Below are positions 27,895 to 37,324 of a DNA stretch of 64,000 nucleotides, one piece after another. Source of the DNA: Brevibacterium sp. JSBI002. Its GTDB lineage: Bacteria > Actinomycetota > Actinomycetes > Actinomycetales > Brevibacteriaceae. The stretch is taken from the NCBI RefSeq assembly GCF_026013965.1, contig NZ_CP110341.1:2790001-2854000 (forward strand), in the 5' to 3' direction. Numbering within the stretch: the stretch's first letter is position 1; the number at the start of each line of letters is the position of its first letter. The notes under the pieces were generated by a model. The model worked only from the letters and a program-made list of their open reading frames with translations. It was not told the DNA's origin and ran no database searches. The translations under genes and the position numbers were made by a program.

Positions 27895-28891
27895 CCCAGC
27901 TGCCGAGGGCCCGCTCCGCGTTGTTCCATACGGCCGCGCACAGATCCTCTTCGCTCATCCCACGCACCTCGGCGAGCTTCCGCGCTGTGAGCGCCGTGAG
28001 GTAGGGGCCTCCCGGCTTACCGCGATGCGGGTGCGGGGTGAGGAAGGGCGCGTCGGTCTCCGTCAGCAGCAGCTCCAACGGAGCGGCCGCCGCTGCCCGC
28101 CGCAGCTCGTCGGCGTTCTTGAACGTGAGGTTGCCGGCGAAGGACATGTAGTAGCCCTCGGCAGCACATTCACGGGCCATCGCCTCGTCACCGGAGTAGC
28201 AGTGGAAGATCGTGACATCGGGGGCGCCTTCCTCCTTGAGAATGCGCAGCACATCGGCATGTGCCTCCCGATCGTGGATCTGCAGTGCACGTCCGGTGCG
28301 CTTGGCGATCTCGATATGAGCTCGGAAGGAGCGCTCCTGTTCGGCGACTCCCTCTTCCGCCGTGCGGAAGTAGTCGAGACCGGTCTCCCCCACCACACGC
28401 ATGCGCTCGTGCGAGCTCACGAGCGATTCGATCTCGGTGAGAGCGTCATCGAGCAGGCCGCGTTCGGCCAGCCGTGGGGCTTCGTTCGGGTGGAGGGCGG
28501 CTCCGCCGATCATCCATGCCCGCCCCCCGGCAGGAGGGGCGGGCACGGTGCGGGGGTCGGCCGCCTCGGCGAGGGATCCCACCTCCGTGGCCGCCTCGGC
28601 GGGGGTGCCTGAATACTGGGAAGCCACGAGCGCAGTCGTCCACCGGGCTGCCGGAAGGTCGCAGCCGATCTGGACGATGCGACGGACTCCCGCCTCGGCG
28701 GCGGTGTCATGGAAGAAATCCAGCGACGGGAACTCTTCGTCCGTCTCCGGGGTCACCTCGGGTTCGGGTTCACCAGCACTTAGCGGCAGCCGCACACCCG
28801 TGCAGATGTCGAGGTGGGTGTGGGTGTCGACGATGGGATGAGCGAGCGGTTCGGGCACCGGTGGATAGGTTCCGGCGGCGCGCGAGGCCAT
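27890..28891 (-). CDS. tatD: TatD-family metal-dependent hydrolase/DNase
   Basis: The protein has 333 residues of the TatD TIM-barrel family. Metal ligands are seen in VDTHTHLD, in VVGETGLDYFRT, in ALQIHDREAHADVL and in HCYSGDEAMA, and the C-terminal LLLTETDAPFLTPHPHRG is the family signature. A poorly conserved segment of about 60 residues (near 80-125) contains Ala/Pro-rich stretches whose DNA carries three CCGCCTCGG motifs. Its start overlaps the metG stop in TAATGG, so it is translationally coupled to metG. The order metG-tatD-rpfB is conserved in actinobacteria. Confidence 0.92.
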   Translation of the reverse strand: MASRAAGTYPPVPEPLAHPIVDTHTHLDICTGVRLPLSAGEPEPEVTPETDEEFPSLDFFHDTAAEAGVRRIVQIGCDLPAARWTTALVASQYSGTPAEAATEVGSLAEAADPRTVPAPPAGGRAWMIGGAALHPNEAPRLAERGLLDDALTEIESLVSSHERMRVVGETGLDYFRTAEEGVAEQERSFRAHIEIAKRTGRALQIHDREAHADVLRILKEEGAPDVTIFHCYSGDEAMARECAAEGYYMSFAGNLTFKNADELRRAAAAAPLELLLTETDAPFLTPHPHRGKPGGPYLTALTARKLAEVRGMSEEDLCAAVWNNAERALGSWD

Positions 28892-30606
28892 TATTCGGTC
28901 TCCTCCACGAACTTCGGGAACACGGGTTCGGGCTTCGGCAGGGGCGTGCCCGGCTCGAGCGGGAACTCGACGGCCGCGAACGACCGGGGATCCGCCTCGG
29001 CGGCGGCGATGCCATCGGCAGCGGCCTCGGCGACATTCGGCGCCAGGGCGGCCGACGCGTAGGCGGCACCGGCGGCAACACCGATGGCCGCACTCGCGGA
29101 TACGGCCCCCATCGCCTCGGCGCCGGACCCGGAATCGACGGCGGTCGGCAGGACCTTCGCGCCGGCCTCACCGACTCCGGTGGGCACACCGAGGAGGTCG
29201 AGGATCTTGCCCGCGGAATCCGGCATGACCGGCTGGATGAGGATGGAGATGATGCGCACGACCTCGATCGTCACCCACAGCACGGTGGTCATGCGATCGG
29301 GATCGGTCTTCTTCAGCTTCCACGGTTCCTGCGCGGAGAAGTAGCGGTTGGCCTCGGACAGCACCTTCCAGCAGGCCTCGACATAGAGGTGGAGGGCCTG
29401 GGTGTCGACGTGGCGTCGGGCGGTGTCGGGCACGGCGCGGGCGAGGGCGAGGAGCTTCTCGTCCGCCTCGGTGAGTTCGCCTGGCTGCGGCACCTGGGCG
29501 TCGCAGTTCTTCTGGATCATCGACAGCGAGCGCTGGGCGAGGTTGCCGTACTCGTTGGCGAGGTCGGAGTTCTTCCGGGTGATGATCGAGTCCTTCGTGT
29601 ACGAACCGTCGTGGCCGTAGGAGAACTCGCGGAAGAGGAAGAAGCGCAGGGTGTCCAAGCCGAAGGCGTCGACGAGGTCGAGGGGGTCGACGACGTTGCC
29701 GACGGACTTCGACATCTTCTCGCCGGAGTTGAAGAGGAAGCCGTGGGCGTGGACGCGCCCCGGCAGCTCGATGCCGGCGCTCATGAGGAAGGCGGGCCAG
29801 TAGACCGAGTGGAAGCGGATGATGTCCTTGCCGATGATGTGGACATCGGCGGGCCACCACTTGCTGAGGCGCTCCTGGTCATCGGGGTAGCCGGCCGCGG
29901 TGATGTAGTTCGTCAGGGCGTCGATCCACACGTACATCACGTGCTTGTCGTTGCCGGGAACCGGCACACCCCAGTCGAAGGTGGTGCGGGAGATGGAGAG
30001 GTCCTTGAGCCCGGATGCGACGAACGAGGCGATCTCGTTGCGGCGGGAGTCGGGGCCGATGAATTCGGGGTGGTTCTTGTACAGCTCGAGCAGCTTGTCC
30101 TGGTACTTCGAGAGGCGGAAGAAGTAGGACTCCTCTTCCGTCCAGGTCACCTCGGTGCGGGTCTCCTTGGACAGGCGCACGCCGTCGACGACCTCGGTCT
30201 CGTCGTCGGTGTAGAACGCCTCGTCGCGCACGGAGTACCAGCCGGAGTACGTGTCGAGGTAGATATCGCCGGCCTCTTCGAGCTTGCGCCAGATGGCCTG
30301 CGAGGCGGCGTAGTGGTCTTCGTCGGTGGTGCGGATGAACCGGTCGAAGGTCGAGCCGAGGGCGAGCTGGGTGTCGCGGAAGTTCTTCGCGTTGTCGTCA
30401 GCGAGTTCTTTGGGGGTGATGCCGAGCTTGTTCGCCGCCTGCAGCATCTTCAGTCCGTGCTCGTCGGTGCCGGTGCAGAAGAAGACATCATGATTGTCCA
30501 GTCGCTTGAACCGGGCGATCGTGTCGGCCGCAATGTACTCATAGGCATGCCCGATGTGAATGGCCCCGTTGGGGTAGGCAATCGCTGTCGTCAAGTAGTA
30601 ACCCAT
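28891..30606 (-). CDS. metG: methionyl-tRNA synthetase
   Basis: The enzyme has 571 residues and charges tRNA-Met. The class I signature HIGH occurs in [19 protein letters not shown] and KMSKS in [25 protein letters not shown] and [23 protein letters not shown] are also family-typical. It belongs to the shorter form without the C-terminal tRNA-binding beta barrel. Residues from about 485 to 540, between VLPTAVD and EFPLEPGT, are an Ala/Gly-rich stretch that looks like an insertion. It begins the metG-tatD-rpfB unit. Confidence 0.96.
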   Translation of the reverse strand: MGYYLTTAIAYPNGAIHIGHAYEYIAADTIARFKRLDNHDVFFCTGTDEHGLKMLQAANKLGITPKELADDNAKNFRDTQLALGSTFDRFIRTTDEDHYAASQAIWRKLEEAGDIYLDTYSGWYSVRDEAFYTDDETEVVDGVRLSKETRTEVTWTEEESYFFRLSKYQDKLLELYKNHPEFIGPDSRRNEIASFVASGLKDLSISRTTFDWGVPVPGNDKHVMYVWIDALTNYITAAGYPDDQERLSKWWPADVHIIGKDIIRFHSVYWPAFLMSAGIELPGRVHAHGFLFNSGEKMSKSVGNVVDPLDLVDAFGLDTLRFFLFREFSYGHDGSYTKDSIITRKNSDLANEYGNLAQRSLSMIQKNCDAQVPQPGELTEADEKLLALARAVPDTARRHVDTQALHLYVEACWKVLSEANRYFSAQEPWKLKKTDPDRMTTVLWVTIEVVRIISILIQPVMPDSAGKILDLLGVPTGVGEAGAKVLPTAVDSGSGAEAMGAVSASAAIGVAAGAAYASAALAPNVAEAAADGIAAAEADPRSFAAVEFPLEPGTPLPKPEPVFPKFVEETE

Positions 30607-30698
30607 AGGGAACTCAGTCTAAGGGACGCGGCGCGGCGGGCGCGCATGGGCAGGTGCGGTTGGGATGTGGGTGGGACCGCGAGTGAGGATTCGCTAGT

Positions 30699-30758
30699 GG
30701 CACGGTTTGAGTCAAGAAGCACCCGTTTGAACAAGTGCCAAGCGTCTCAAACTGTGCC
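30699..30758 (+). repeat. 60-nt nested hairpin element, copy D
   Basis: Left arm GGCACGGTTTGAG pairs with the terminal CTCAAACTGTGCC at 12 of 13 positions, and the centre AGCACCCGTTTGAACAAG... closes as GCAC/GTGC. It lies between metG and the DUF559-like gene, downstream of the latter. Confidence 0.85.
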
Positions 30759-30800
30759 GTCACCGTTCCCGGCCCCATGAAACACTTCGGCGAGGACGAG

Positions 30801-31865
30801 TCAGAGAATCAGCCTGTTGCTGCAACGGCTTCGCAGCTCGGGCGCCTGGTGAAACAGTTTCTCGCTGAACAGCTTCGGCGAGTGAACTTCGCTGAATTGG
30901 AAACGAACGACTTTGTACCCCATAGCCAGCAGACGATTGTGCTGTCGGCTCTCCTTGCTCATGACGTCGAAGCCTCCATCGACATACTTCTGCGTCCCAT
31001 CGACATAGAGAGCAATTCTGTCCTCCCGGAAAAGGAAATCGAGTCTCGTCAGCCGTCGACCTCGGTCGATGATGTCGACCTGCTGGGCAAAGTCGTGCAA
31101 CCCGAGCAGGTGCAGATTGAACGCCGCTTGGCTTTCCGCATAGCTTTCGGACAGAGGTGAGGCGAGTCTTGCTAGTCTCGACGCAATCATCTTTCCCTTG
31201 GCCAGTCGTCTGATCGGCGATAGAAAGAGGTCGATCTGTGCTCGGGGTACATCGTCAAGCAGGTGCGGCGGATAGCCGAGCTTGAAAATGCGGTCCTCGT
31301 CGTCGCCAAGCATATGTCGCCGAAGCACCTGCTCCATCGCCGCAAAACCGGCGGCGTTACCGAGTTCGCTACGAAGATCCAGCACGGTTCGAGCCGGCGT
31401 TGTCACTCGCAGCCCCTCAACAGTGCAGATGTCTTCTTCCGCGATCAACCTGCGTCGACGCACCAGTTCGCTTGTCCGCGTACTCGCTGCCGGATGGAAC
31501 ACCGACACTGATGTATCCGGCTCATTGAACATCCCGATCCTATGCAAGCGTGCAGCGGAGACTCCGCAGATGATGTCCTCCGGGCGAAAGTGCGGATAGT
31601 GGACGATCCGCAGATGTTTCAGATGTTCTTCATACCTGCGTGCATGAGGAGGTTCGCTGCTCAGGCCCGCTTCATGCTGCTCGAGCCAGGGCACGTCCGT
31701 TGCGAAGGCGGAGAACCGCCTGTGTGCTCGGACGTCGCACCTTCGGATCACCGAATACACGCCTCGAGACAATCGCTTCAGACAGCAATCCAAGGCTCCC
31801 CGGATCTCCGTTGTTGAGACTCCGACATTGCGCAGGTCCTGGAAGTAGACAATATTGCTCTTCAT
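30801..31865 (-). CDS. AbiEi-like wHTH plus DUF559 (Vsr-like) protein
   Basis: The protein has 354 residues. The N-terminus (FQDLRNVGVSTTEIRGALDCCLKRLSRGVYSV) resembles the winged helix of AbiEi antitoxin-type proteins, and the C-terminal 90 residues (TRLDFLFREDRIALYVDGTQKY, ESRQHNRLLAMGYKVVRFQFSEVHSP) resemble the DUF559/very-short-patch-repair nuclease fold. No AbiEii-type toxin gene is next to it. Base composition looks lower in G+C than its neighbours. It is flanked on both sides by copies of the 60-nt element. The start at 31865 is uncertain; an upstream ATG at 31976 is possible. Function is unknown. Confidence 0.6.
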   Translation of the reverse strand: MKSNIVYFQDLRNVGVSTTEIRGALDCCLKRLSRGVYSVIRRCDVRAHRRFSAFATDVPWLEQHEAGLSSEPPHARRYEEHLKHLRIVHYPHFRPEDIICGVSAARLHRIGMFNEPDTSVSVFHPAASTRTSELVRRRRLIAEEDICTVEGLRVTTPARTVLDLRSELGNAAGFAAMEQVLRRHMLGDDEDRIFKLGYPPHLLDDVPRAQIDLFLSPIRRLAKGKMIASRLARLASPLSESYAESQAAFNLHLLGLHDFAQQVDIIDRGRRLTRLDFLFREDRIALYVDGTQKYVDGGFDVMSKESRQHNRLLAMGYKVVRFQFSEVHSPKLFSEKLFHQAPELRSRCSNRLIL

Positions 31866-32059
31866 TTCGCCACCATGTCGAAACGAGGTCAACAGCGACA
31901 AGACCTGATTCGAAGCTGTGGATACGGCCTGACCATCCACAGACGGGAGGAGGACGAGTCCGCGGAGACCCTGCATGCCACTGCGTCTGAGTCGTGACGA
32001 TGTACTGGCGCCCGGGTCTTCGCCTCAAGTCAAGCCGAACCCAGCCCCTAGCTGCTGAC

Positions 32060-32119
32060 GGCCCCAATTGAGTTGGAAAGCCCCTGTTTGAAACCGTGCT
32101 TTCTGACTTCGAGTGTGCC
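32060..32119 (+). repeat. 60-nt nested hairpin element, copy E (diverged)
   Basis: The copy has the same length and orientation as copies A to D: left arm GGCCCCAATTGAGTTGG, centre AGCCCCTGTTTGAAACCG... and right arm ending GAGTGTGCC. The arms pair at about 10 of 19 positions. It lies 53 bp past the rsmI stop and upstream of the DUF559-like gene. Confidence 0.7.
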
Positions 32120-32172
32120 GTAGCCATCCACAGCGGGAGGCGTACGAGTCGCAGCCGGCGAGGGCCTACCAC

Positions 32173-33177
32173 TCACTCGCGGTGGAGCCAGGCCTCGTAG
32201 ACGTCGCGCTTCGACAGGCCGAACTTCTTCGCCACCTGTCCGGCCGCATCCTTGGCACGCATACCGGAGTCGACCAGTCCGCTGACCTCGCCGAGGTGGT
32301 CCTCAGGAGCCGTTTCGACCTCCGTGGCACCGGCGAGCACCAGGGTCAGTTCCCCGCGCAGTCCTTCGGCGGCCTGATCGCGCAATGAACCGACGGTTCC
32401 GCGCACAGTCTCCTCGTAGGTCTTCGTCAGCTCGCGGCTGATGGCCATGGGCCGGTCGGCGCCGATGATCTCGGCGAAGTCGTCCATCGCATCGGCGATG
32501 CGGTGCGGACTTTCGAAGAAGACCATCGTCCGCTTCTCGGCCTTGAGATCGGTCAGCAGGGTCTTGCGCTGCCCGGACTTGCGCGGCAGGAACCCTTCGA
32601 AGCTGAACCGGTCGCTCGGCAGTCCCGAGACCGCGAGAGCCATGAGCACTGCGGACGGGCCCGGCGTCGACGTGATCGGAAGTCCCGCCTCGGCGCAGGC
32701 CTTGACCACGCGGTAGCCGGGGTCAGAGACGGCGGGCATTCCCGCGTCGGAGAGCAGGACAACGGTCTCACCGGCGGCGATGATGCCGACGATTTCGGGC
32801 GCTCGGTGGCCCTCATTATGGTCGAAGACGCTGATGACCCGTTTCGTATGCGTGAGGTCGAGTCGCTGCGCCAGTGATAGGAACCGCCGCGTGTCCTCGG
32901 CGGCGATGACATCGGCCGTTTCGATGGCCTCCCGCATCCGCGGGCTCGCATCGCCGAGGTTGCCGATCGGAGTGCCGACCAGGATCAGTCGACCGCCTGT
33001 GAGTTTCGGACCGGACCTCAGCCCCGCGTCATCGGTCTGGTCGATGTCACCGGAAGGGGCCGCCTCGGTGAGGTTGTCATCGTCACCGTGGCCGGTCCCC
33101 TCGGTGGGGTCCTTGTCCGAGGCCGGGTCCGCGTCTGCGGTGGACTCAGAGTTCGGATTCGAGGAATCCTCGATCAC
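32173..33177 (-). CDS. rsmI: 16S rRNA (cytidine-1402-2'-O)-methyltransferase
   Basis: The protein has 334 residues. The conserved domain starts near residue 62 with GGRLILVGTPIGNLGDASPRM, which is diagnostic of RsmI, followed by AAEDTRRF, HNEGHRAPEIV, VVLLSDAGMPAVSDPGYRVV and FFESPHRIADAM. It uses S-adenosylmethionine to methylate the ribosomal decoding site with RsmH. A 60-residue acidic N-terminal extension (Asp/Glu/Ser/Thr-rich) precedes it and includes a CCGCCTCGG motif; a GTG start is used at 33177 in overlap (GTGA) with the preceding DUF4190 gene. A shorter start cannot be excluded. Confidence 0.93.
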   Translation of the reverse strand: MIEDSSNPNSESTADADPASDKDPTEGTGHGDDDNLTEAAPSGDIDQTDDAGLRSGPKLTGGRLILVGTPIGNLGDASPRMREAIETADVIAAEDTRRFLSLAQRLDLTHTKRVISVFDHNEGHRAPEIVGIIAAGETVVLLSDAGMPAVSDPGYRVVKACAEAGLPITSTPGPSAVLMALAVSGLPSDRFSFEGFLPRKSGQRKTLLTDLKAEKRTMVFFESPHRIADAMDDFAEIIGADRPMAISRELTKTYEETVRGTVGSLRDQAAEGLRGELTLVLAGATEVETAPEDHLGEVSGLVDSGMRAKDAAGQVAKKFGLSKRDVYEAWLHRE

Positions 33178-33605
33178 GAAGCGCCTTCAGCCGCGAAGAG
33201 CACGGCGAACATCCCGACGTAGAGAAGGATCATGAAGACCCAGAAGAGGATCCAGAGGATGGTGCCGATGTAGCCGACCCACAGAGCCGCGATCGCCATG
33301 CCGTCGCCGCGCTCACCGCGTTCCTTGATCTGCTTGCGGGCGATGTGGCCCATTATGATGCCAGCGATGCCGCCGATGAAGACCGACGAGATGACACCGA
33401 AGATCGAGGCGCACATCCCGACGATAGCCAGCACGTTCGTCGGCGGAAGCTGCTGGTACCCATAACCGGGACCGCCGGCGTACTGCGCATTGGCCGCGTA
33501 GGCGTTGTTCTGGCTGTACGACTGGGCACTGTATGAGCTGCCCGCGTTCGACTGGGGCTGCTGGTAGTACATGTCCGGATTGTTCCAGTTATTCTGGCTG
33601 CTCAT
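33174..33605 (-). CDS. DUF4190 membrane protein with Tyr/Gln/Asn-rich N-terminus (paralog 1)
   Basis: The protein has 143 residues. The first 55 are rich in Ser, Asn, Gln, Tyr and Gly (YYQQPQSNAGSSYSAQSYSQ), and the rest forms the DUF4190 unit: one membrane helix (TNVLAIVGMCASIFGVISSVFIGGIAGIIMG), the cytoplasmic GHIARKQIKERGERGDGMAIA, and a second helical pair. The function of DUF4190 proteins is unknown. It overlaps rsmI by 4 bp and is the last of three tandem paralogs, which share the H-I-A/G-x-x-Q-I-K-x-x-G-E motif. Confidence 0.85.
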   Translation of the reverse strand: MSSQNNWNNPDMYYQQPQSNAGSSYSAQSYSQNNAYAANAQYAGGPGYGYQQLPPTNVLAIVGMCASIFGVISSVFIGGIAGIIMGHIARKQIKERGERGDGMAIAALWVGYIGTILWILFWVFMILLYVGMFAVLFAAEGAS

Positions 33606-33761
33606 AGCGAAGTCTCCTTGTGGTTGCCTTCAACGGTACAGAGTCGTCGGTGGCGGCAAAAGGTGGGGCGGTTACAGGTCAATCACAGTTGGGGATGCGG
33701 GCCGTGGGATGGGATGCCGGTTCTGCCTTGCCGGGGCGGGCTCCCCCGAAGGGTTGCGGCA

Positions 33762-34205
33762 TCAGCTGACGGTTCCTCCTCCAGCGGTGATCGCCGCGCC
33801 GATCATGAGGGCGATGACGCCGAAGTAGATCAGCCAGAACGCGACCCAGAAGAGCACGCTCAGATAGCTCAACCACAGCCCGGCCACGGCCATTCCGTTG
33901 CCGCGTTCTCCGCGAGCTTTGATCTGCGAGCGGGCGATATGGCCGAAGATGATGCCGACGATGCCGAGGAAGAAGAACGATGAGATGAACGAAATGAGGC
34001 CGAGCACCAGTGCGACGATCGACGAGGAATTCGTCGGCGCCACCTGCTGGTAGACGACGACAGGTGCCCGGTTCCCGTACGTCATGGGAGCAGGGACCAG
34101 GGCCGGAGTGTGGACCGGCGCGGGGGCGTGGACCGCGACGGGGGCGTGGACCGAACCGTTCGATCCGGTGTAGGTGTTCCCGAGGGGCAGTACGCGAGTG
34201 TTCAT
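33762..34205 (-). CDS. DUF4190 membrane protein (paralog 2)
   Basis: The protein has 147 residues. The N-terminus is Val/Pro/Ala-rich with repeated VHAPAP-type units, followed by two membrane blocks around GHIARSQIKARGERGNGMAVAGLWLSYL. I place the start at 34205, where MNTRVLPLGN follows GGAACGGAC; the frame stays open upstream for 71 codons that look non-coding (Arg/Asp-rich). Function is unknown. It lies between paralogs 1 and 3 in the same direction, with a gap of about 155 bp on the downstream side and about 220 bp on the upstream side. Confidence 0.82.
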   Translation of the reverse strand: MNTRVLPLGNTYTGSNGSVHAPVAVHAPAPVHTPALVPAPMTYGNRAPVVVYQQVAPTNSSSIVALVLGLISFISSFFFLGIVGIIFGHIARSQIKARGERGNGMAVAGLWLSYLSVLFWVAFWLIYFGVIALMIGAAITAGGGTVS

Positions 34206-34428
34206 GTCCGTTCCGTTCCGCTGGCTGTCGTTGATCGTCAGGGCTGTTCCAGGCCGTCCTCGACGGTCGTCCCGATGTCTGAGATCAACGCTACCCACCT
34301 GCGGCGAGCGCGGCGGCCGAATCGTGTTGCAGTCCTGCACCACAGGTTGCAGAATCCCCTCGTCGAGGCGGCCCGACCGTCCCGTATCCGCGTGACCTCG
34401 GTCGTCCGCCGAGGTCACCTGGGACAGC

Positions 34429-35124
34429 TCAGTAGCTGCTCATCATGCCCAGGAAGCCGATCCCGAGGATGCCGATCATAACGATCGCCATGATGAGCCC
34501 CAGGGCGATGGTCACGTAGCCGATGATGAGCCCGGCGATCGCCGGTCCGCGGCCTTCTTCGCCGGTGCGCTTGATCTGGCCGAGGCCGATGTGGCCGAAG
34601 ATGACGGCGAGCACCGGTGCGATCCACAGGAACATCGCGATGATGCTGAAGATGATGCCGATGACCGGAATCATCGAGAGCAGACCGCAGACGAATCCGC
34701 CGCCGATTCCGGCGATGCCCATCCACATCGACCACACGGCCATCTTGTTGGGTGCGGGCCGGACGAAGACCGGCTGCGCGCCGTAGGTCATCGGCTGGCT
34801 GTACGCGCCCGGCTGGCCGTAGGCATCGTACGCGTTCGGCTGGCTGTAGGCACCTGACTGTCCGTACCCGTTCTGCTGACCGTAGGGGTCGGATTGCCCA
34901 TAGGAGTTCTGCTGCCCATACGGCTGTCCCTGCGAGTGCTGTCCCGCACCGGAACCATACTGACCTGCGCCCGAACCATACTGGCCAGCACCCGATCCGT
35001 ACTGACCGGACTGTCCCTGGCCGTACTGCGGCTGGGATCCGTAGTTGTTGTTGAACTGCTGCGAGCCGACCTGGGGCGGATCGCTCGGGCGGTAGTTGGG
35101 GTTGTTCGACACGTTGTGCACCAT
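34429..35124 (-). CDS. DUF4190 membrane protein with FUS-like low-complexity domain (paralog 3)
   Basis: The protein has 231 residues. The first 115 or so are a low-complexity domain of Gly, Gln, Ser and Tyr with three copies of QYGSGAG in tandem, then YGQQNSYGQ, YGQQNGYGQ and YGQPGAYSQP. Two or three hydrophobic segments follow (MWMGIAGIGGGFVCGLLSM, IIFSIIAMFLWIAPVLAVIFGHIGLGQI, GLIIGYVTIALGLIMAIVMIG), with DUF4190 signature GHIGLGQIKRTGEEGRGPAIA. The low-complexity half is probably cytoplasmic or extracellular and disordered. Function is unknown. It is divergent from the pmt gene. Confidence 0.83.
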   Translation of the reverse strand: MVHNVSNNPNYRPSDPPQVGSQQFNNNYGSQPQYGQGQSGQYGSGAGQYGSGAGQYGSGAGQHSQGQPYGQQNSYGQSDPYGQQNGYGQSGAYSQPNAYDAYGQPGAYSQPMTYGAQPVFVRPAPNKMAVWSMWMGIAGIGGGFVCGLLSMIPVIGIIFSIIAMFLWIAPVLAVIFGHIGLGQIKRTGEEGRGPAIAGLIIGYVTIALGLIMAIVMIGILGIGFLGMMSSY

Positions 35125-35298
35125 TCGCTCTGACTCCGTCTGTCTCTCACTACTCTAGTGATGCACGGTGGCGAATGCCCAAGAATCCCGCCCAAGGTGC
35201 CGAACCTCATGCCGCAGCGCCCCCTCCGACCAACGCGCAGCCCTTCCCTGCGGGTCGCATGAGAGCCCCGCCCGCCGAGATCTCTAAACTGGACTCCG

Positions 35299-37209
35299 AT
35301 GACACACACCGCAGACTCCCCGGCCCCAACCAGGCGCATCGCCCGCGAGCGCCTGGCGAGGAAACGCGAAAAAGTGCGTGCCGGCGCCGCTGCGATGCGC
35401 CGCGAAACCTTCCACGCCGGCATGTGGGCCACCCGCGCACCGCTGTGGATGTGGCCGGCCCTGCTCGTCATCACCGGAATCGGTGCGGCCCTGCGACTCT
35501 TCCGCCTCGATTTCCCACACCGCCTGATCTTCGACGAGACCTACTACGTCAAGGACGGCTACTCGGTCTTCAACTTCGGCTACGAACGCTCCTGGCCCGA
35601 GAACGCCGACGATTCCTTCAACGCCGGTGACCCCAGCGTCATCGAACCCACCCCCGAATACGTCGTCCACCCGCCCCTGGGCAAATGGCTCATCGGGTGG
35701 GGCATCGGCCTCTTCGGCGCCGACGATTCGTTCGGCTGGCGCTTCACCGTGGCGATCATCGGCACCCTGACGATCTTCCTCCTCGGCGTCATCGCCTGGA
35801 AGCTCTTCCGCTCGGCGTTCTTCGCCTGCGTCGCCGCCGGCCTGCTCGCCATCGACGGCGAGCACTTCGTCCACTCCCGCACGAGCCTGCTCGACATCGT
35901 GCTCATGGCCTTCGTCCTCCTCGCCTTCTTCTTCATCCTCCTCGACCGCGAGCAGGTGACGAAGCGTCTGGCCGCTTGGACCCAGGGCACCGTGGAGATC
36001 GACAGCTCCGCTCCCTCCCGCACACTGCAGAATCCAGATCCCCTCCCCGAGGCGGCCGCTTCCTCCCCATCCGACCCCGATGAGGTCCCCCGAACCTTCC
36101 CGACCGAACTCAACGAGTCGATCACCTCCGCCGCCCCACTCCCCGAGGCGGCCCCGCCCACCGCGGAAGCCCGGCGTAGGCGTCGGACGAAGTCCAGGGA
36201 CGTGATCAACTTCGGGCCCCGCCTCGGCGCGCGTCCCTGGATCTTCGCCGCGGGCATCAGCCTGGGCCTGGCTACGGGAGTGAAGTGGTCGGGTCTGTAT
36301 GCGCTGGCGGCGTTCGGGATTCTGCTCGTTCTGTGGGATGTGCATTCGCGGTATCGGGCCGGGGTCGTGCATCCGTGGCTGGGCATGTTCATCCGCGACA
36401 GCATTCCCTCGTTCTTCAAGCTCGTGCCGATCGCGCTCGTGACCTATGTGGCGTGCTGGACCGGGTGGATCCGTTCGGATGACGCGTGGGACCGACAGTG
36501 GGCAGCGGAGAATTTCGGCTGGTGGCGTGCGCTGCCGGAGTGGTTGGACTGGCTGCCGTCGCTGGCGCACTACCACTACACGGCGTACTCGTTCCACGTC
36601 GGGCTGGACTCGGAGCATCCGTACATGTCGAACCCGTGGGGTTGGATCGTGCAGTGGCGGCCGACGTCGTTCTACTACGAGTCCTACGACCGGGGCGATA
36701 TGGGATGCACGGTCGCGAAGTGCTCCTCGGCGATCACCTCGGTGGGCAACCCTGTGATCTGGGGCTTGGCCGCCTTGGCTGTGCTCGTCTGCCTCATCGT
36801 GTGGATCATCCGGCGGGACGTCCGACCAGCCGTCATCCTCGCCGGCCTGGCGGCGACCTGGCTGCCGTGGTTCGCCTACCAGGAACGGACGATCTTCACC
36901 TTCTACACCATCGTCATGGTGCCCTTCGTCGTGCTGGCCGTGACATACTGCCTGACGCTCGTCTGGGGTCGGGTGCCTGTTGGCGGGCAAGCGTCGTCGG
37001 GGCCGGAGGCCGTGCGGGCGTCGCCGGGGCCTGCGAGGAAGCAGCGTTTCGCTCGGATCTCGGCGGCACTGTTCGCCAGGCGACTGAGCGTCGGCCTGTT
37101 CCTCGTTGCAGCGATCCTCGCCTTCGCCTACTTCTGGCCCGTCTACACCGGTGAGGTCATCCCGTTCTCGGCCTGGAACAACCGCATGTGGAACGTCACC
37201 TGGCGCTGA
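35299..37209 (+). CDS. pmt: polyprenyl-phosphate-mannose protein mannosyltransferase (PMT)
   Basis: The protein has 636 residues and resembles Rv1002c, which O-mannosylates secreted proteins during Sec export. The essential acidic pair lies in LIFDETYYVKDGYSVF, and HPPLGKWLIGWGIGLFG follows in the first extracytoplasmic loop. About ten membrane helices are seen, including the C-terminal FWPVYTGEVIPFSAW. A Pro/Glu/Ala-rich insertion of about 60 residues near 230-295 carries two CCGAGGCGG motifs and interrupts the protein between LLDREQVTKRLAAW and RDVINFGPRLG. The location beside rsmI is conserved in actinobacteria. Confidence 0.92.
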   Translation: MTHTADSPAPTRRIARERLARKREKVRAGAAAMRRETFHAGMWATRAPLWMWPALLVITGIGAALRLFRLDFPHRLIFDETYYVKDGYSVFNFGYERSWPENADDSFNAGDPSVIEPTPEYVVHPPLGKWLIGWGIGLFGADDSFGWRFTVAIIGTLTIFLLGVIAWKLFRSAFFACVAAGLLAIDGEHFVHSRTSLLDIVLMAFVLLAFFFILLDREQVTKRLAAWTQGTVEIDSSAPSRTLQNPDPLPEAAASSPSDPDEVPRTFPTELNESITSAAPLPEAAPPTAEARRRRRTKSRDVINFGPRLGARPWIFAAGISLGLATGVKWSGLYALAAFGILLVLWDVHSRYRAGVVHPWLGMFIRDSIPSFFKLVPIALVTYVACWTGWIRSDDAWDRQWAAENFGWWRALPEWLDWLPSLAHYHYTAYSFHVGLDSEHPYMSNPWGWIVQWRPTSFYYESYDRGDMGCTVAKCSSAITSVGNPVIWGLAALAVLVCLIVWIIRRDVRPAVILAGLAATWLPWFAYQERTIFTFYTIVMVPFVVLAVTYCLTLVWGRVPVGGQASSGPEAVRASPGPARKQRFARISAALFARRLSVGLFLVAAILAFAYFWPVYTGEVIPFSAWNNRMWNVTWR

Positions 37210-37283
37210 GTCGCTGACGTTGGCGCGCACCCACGCGCTGCACTGGAACCGCCAAACCACGTCGCTGACGGCTTCGCGCTGCG

Positions 37284-37324
37284 CGTCATCGAGTTCTGTT
37301 CCAATCGTCATCGGGTTCTGTCCC
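37284..37324. repeat. 22-bp-spaced direct repeat in the pmt-neuA gap
   Basis: CGTCATCGAGTTCTGTTCC at 37284 and CGTCATCGGGTTCTGTCCC at 37306 are near-identical 19-mers. A shorter pair, AGTCGATGAG, follows near 37380 and 37413. They lie in the 355-bp gap before neuA, which otherwise holds no gene or terminator that I can support. They may be operator sites or decayed coding sequence. Confidence 0.55.

Noticed and set aside
28474-30780. 768-codon plus-strand open frame opposite metG and tatD
   Set aside because: It is the complement of two confidently identified genes with no family of its own.
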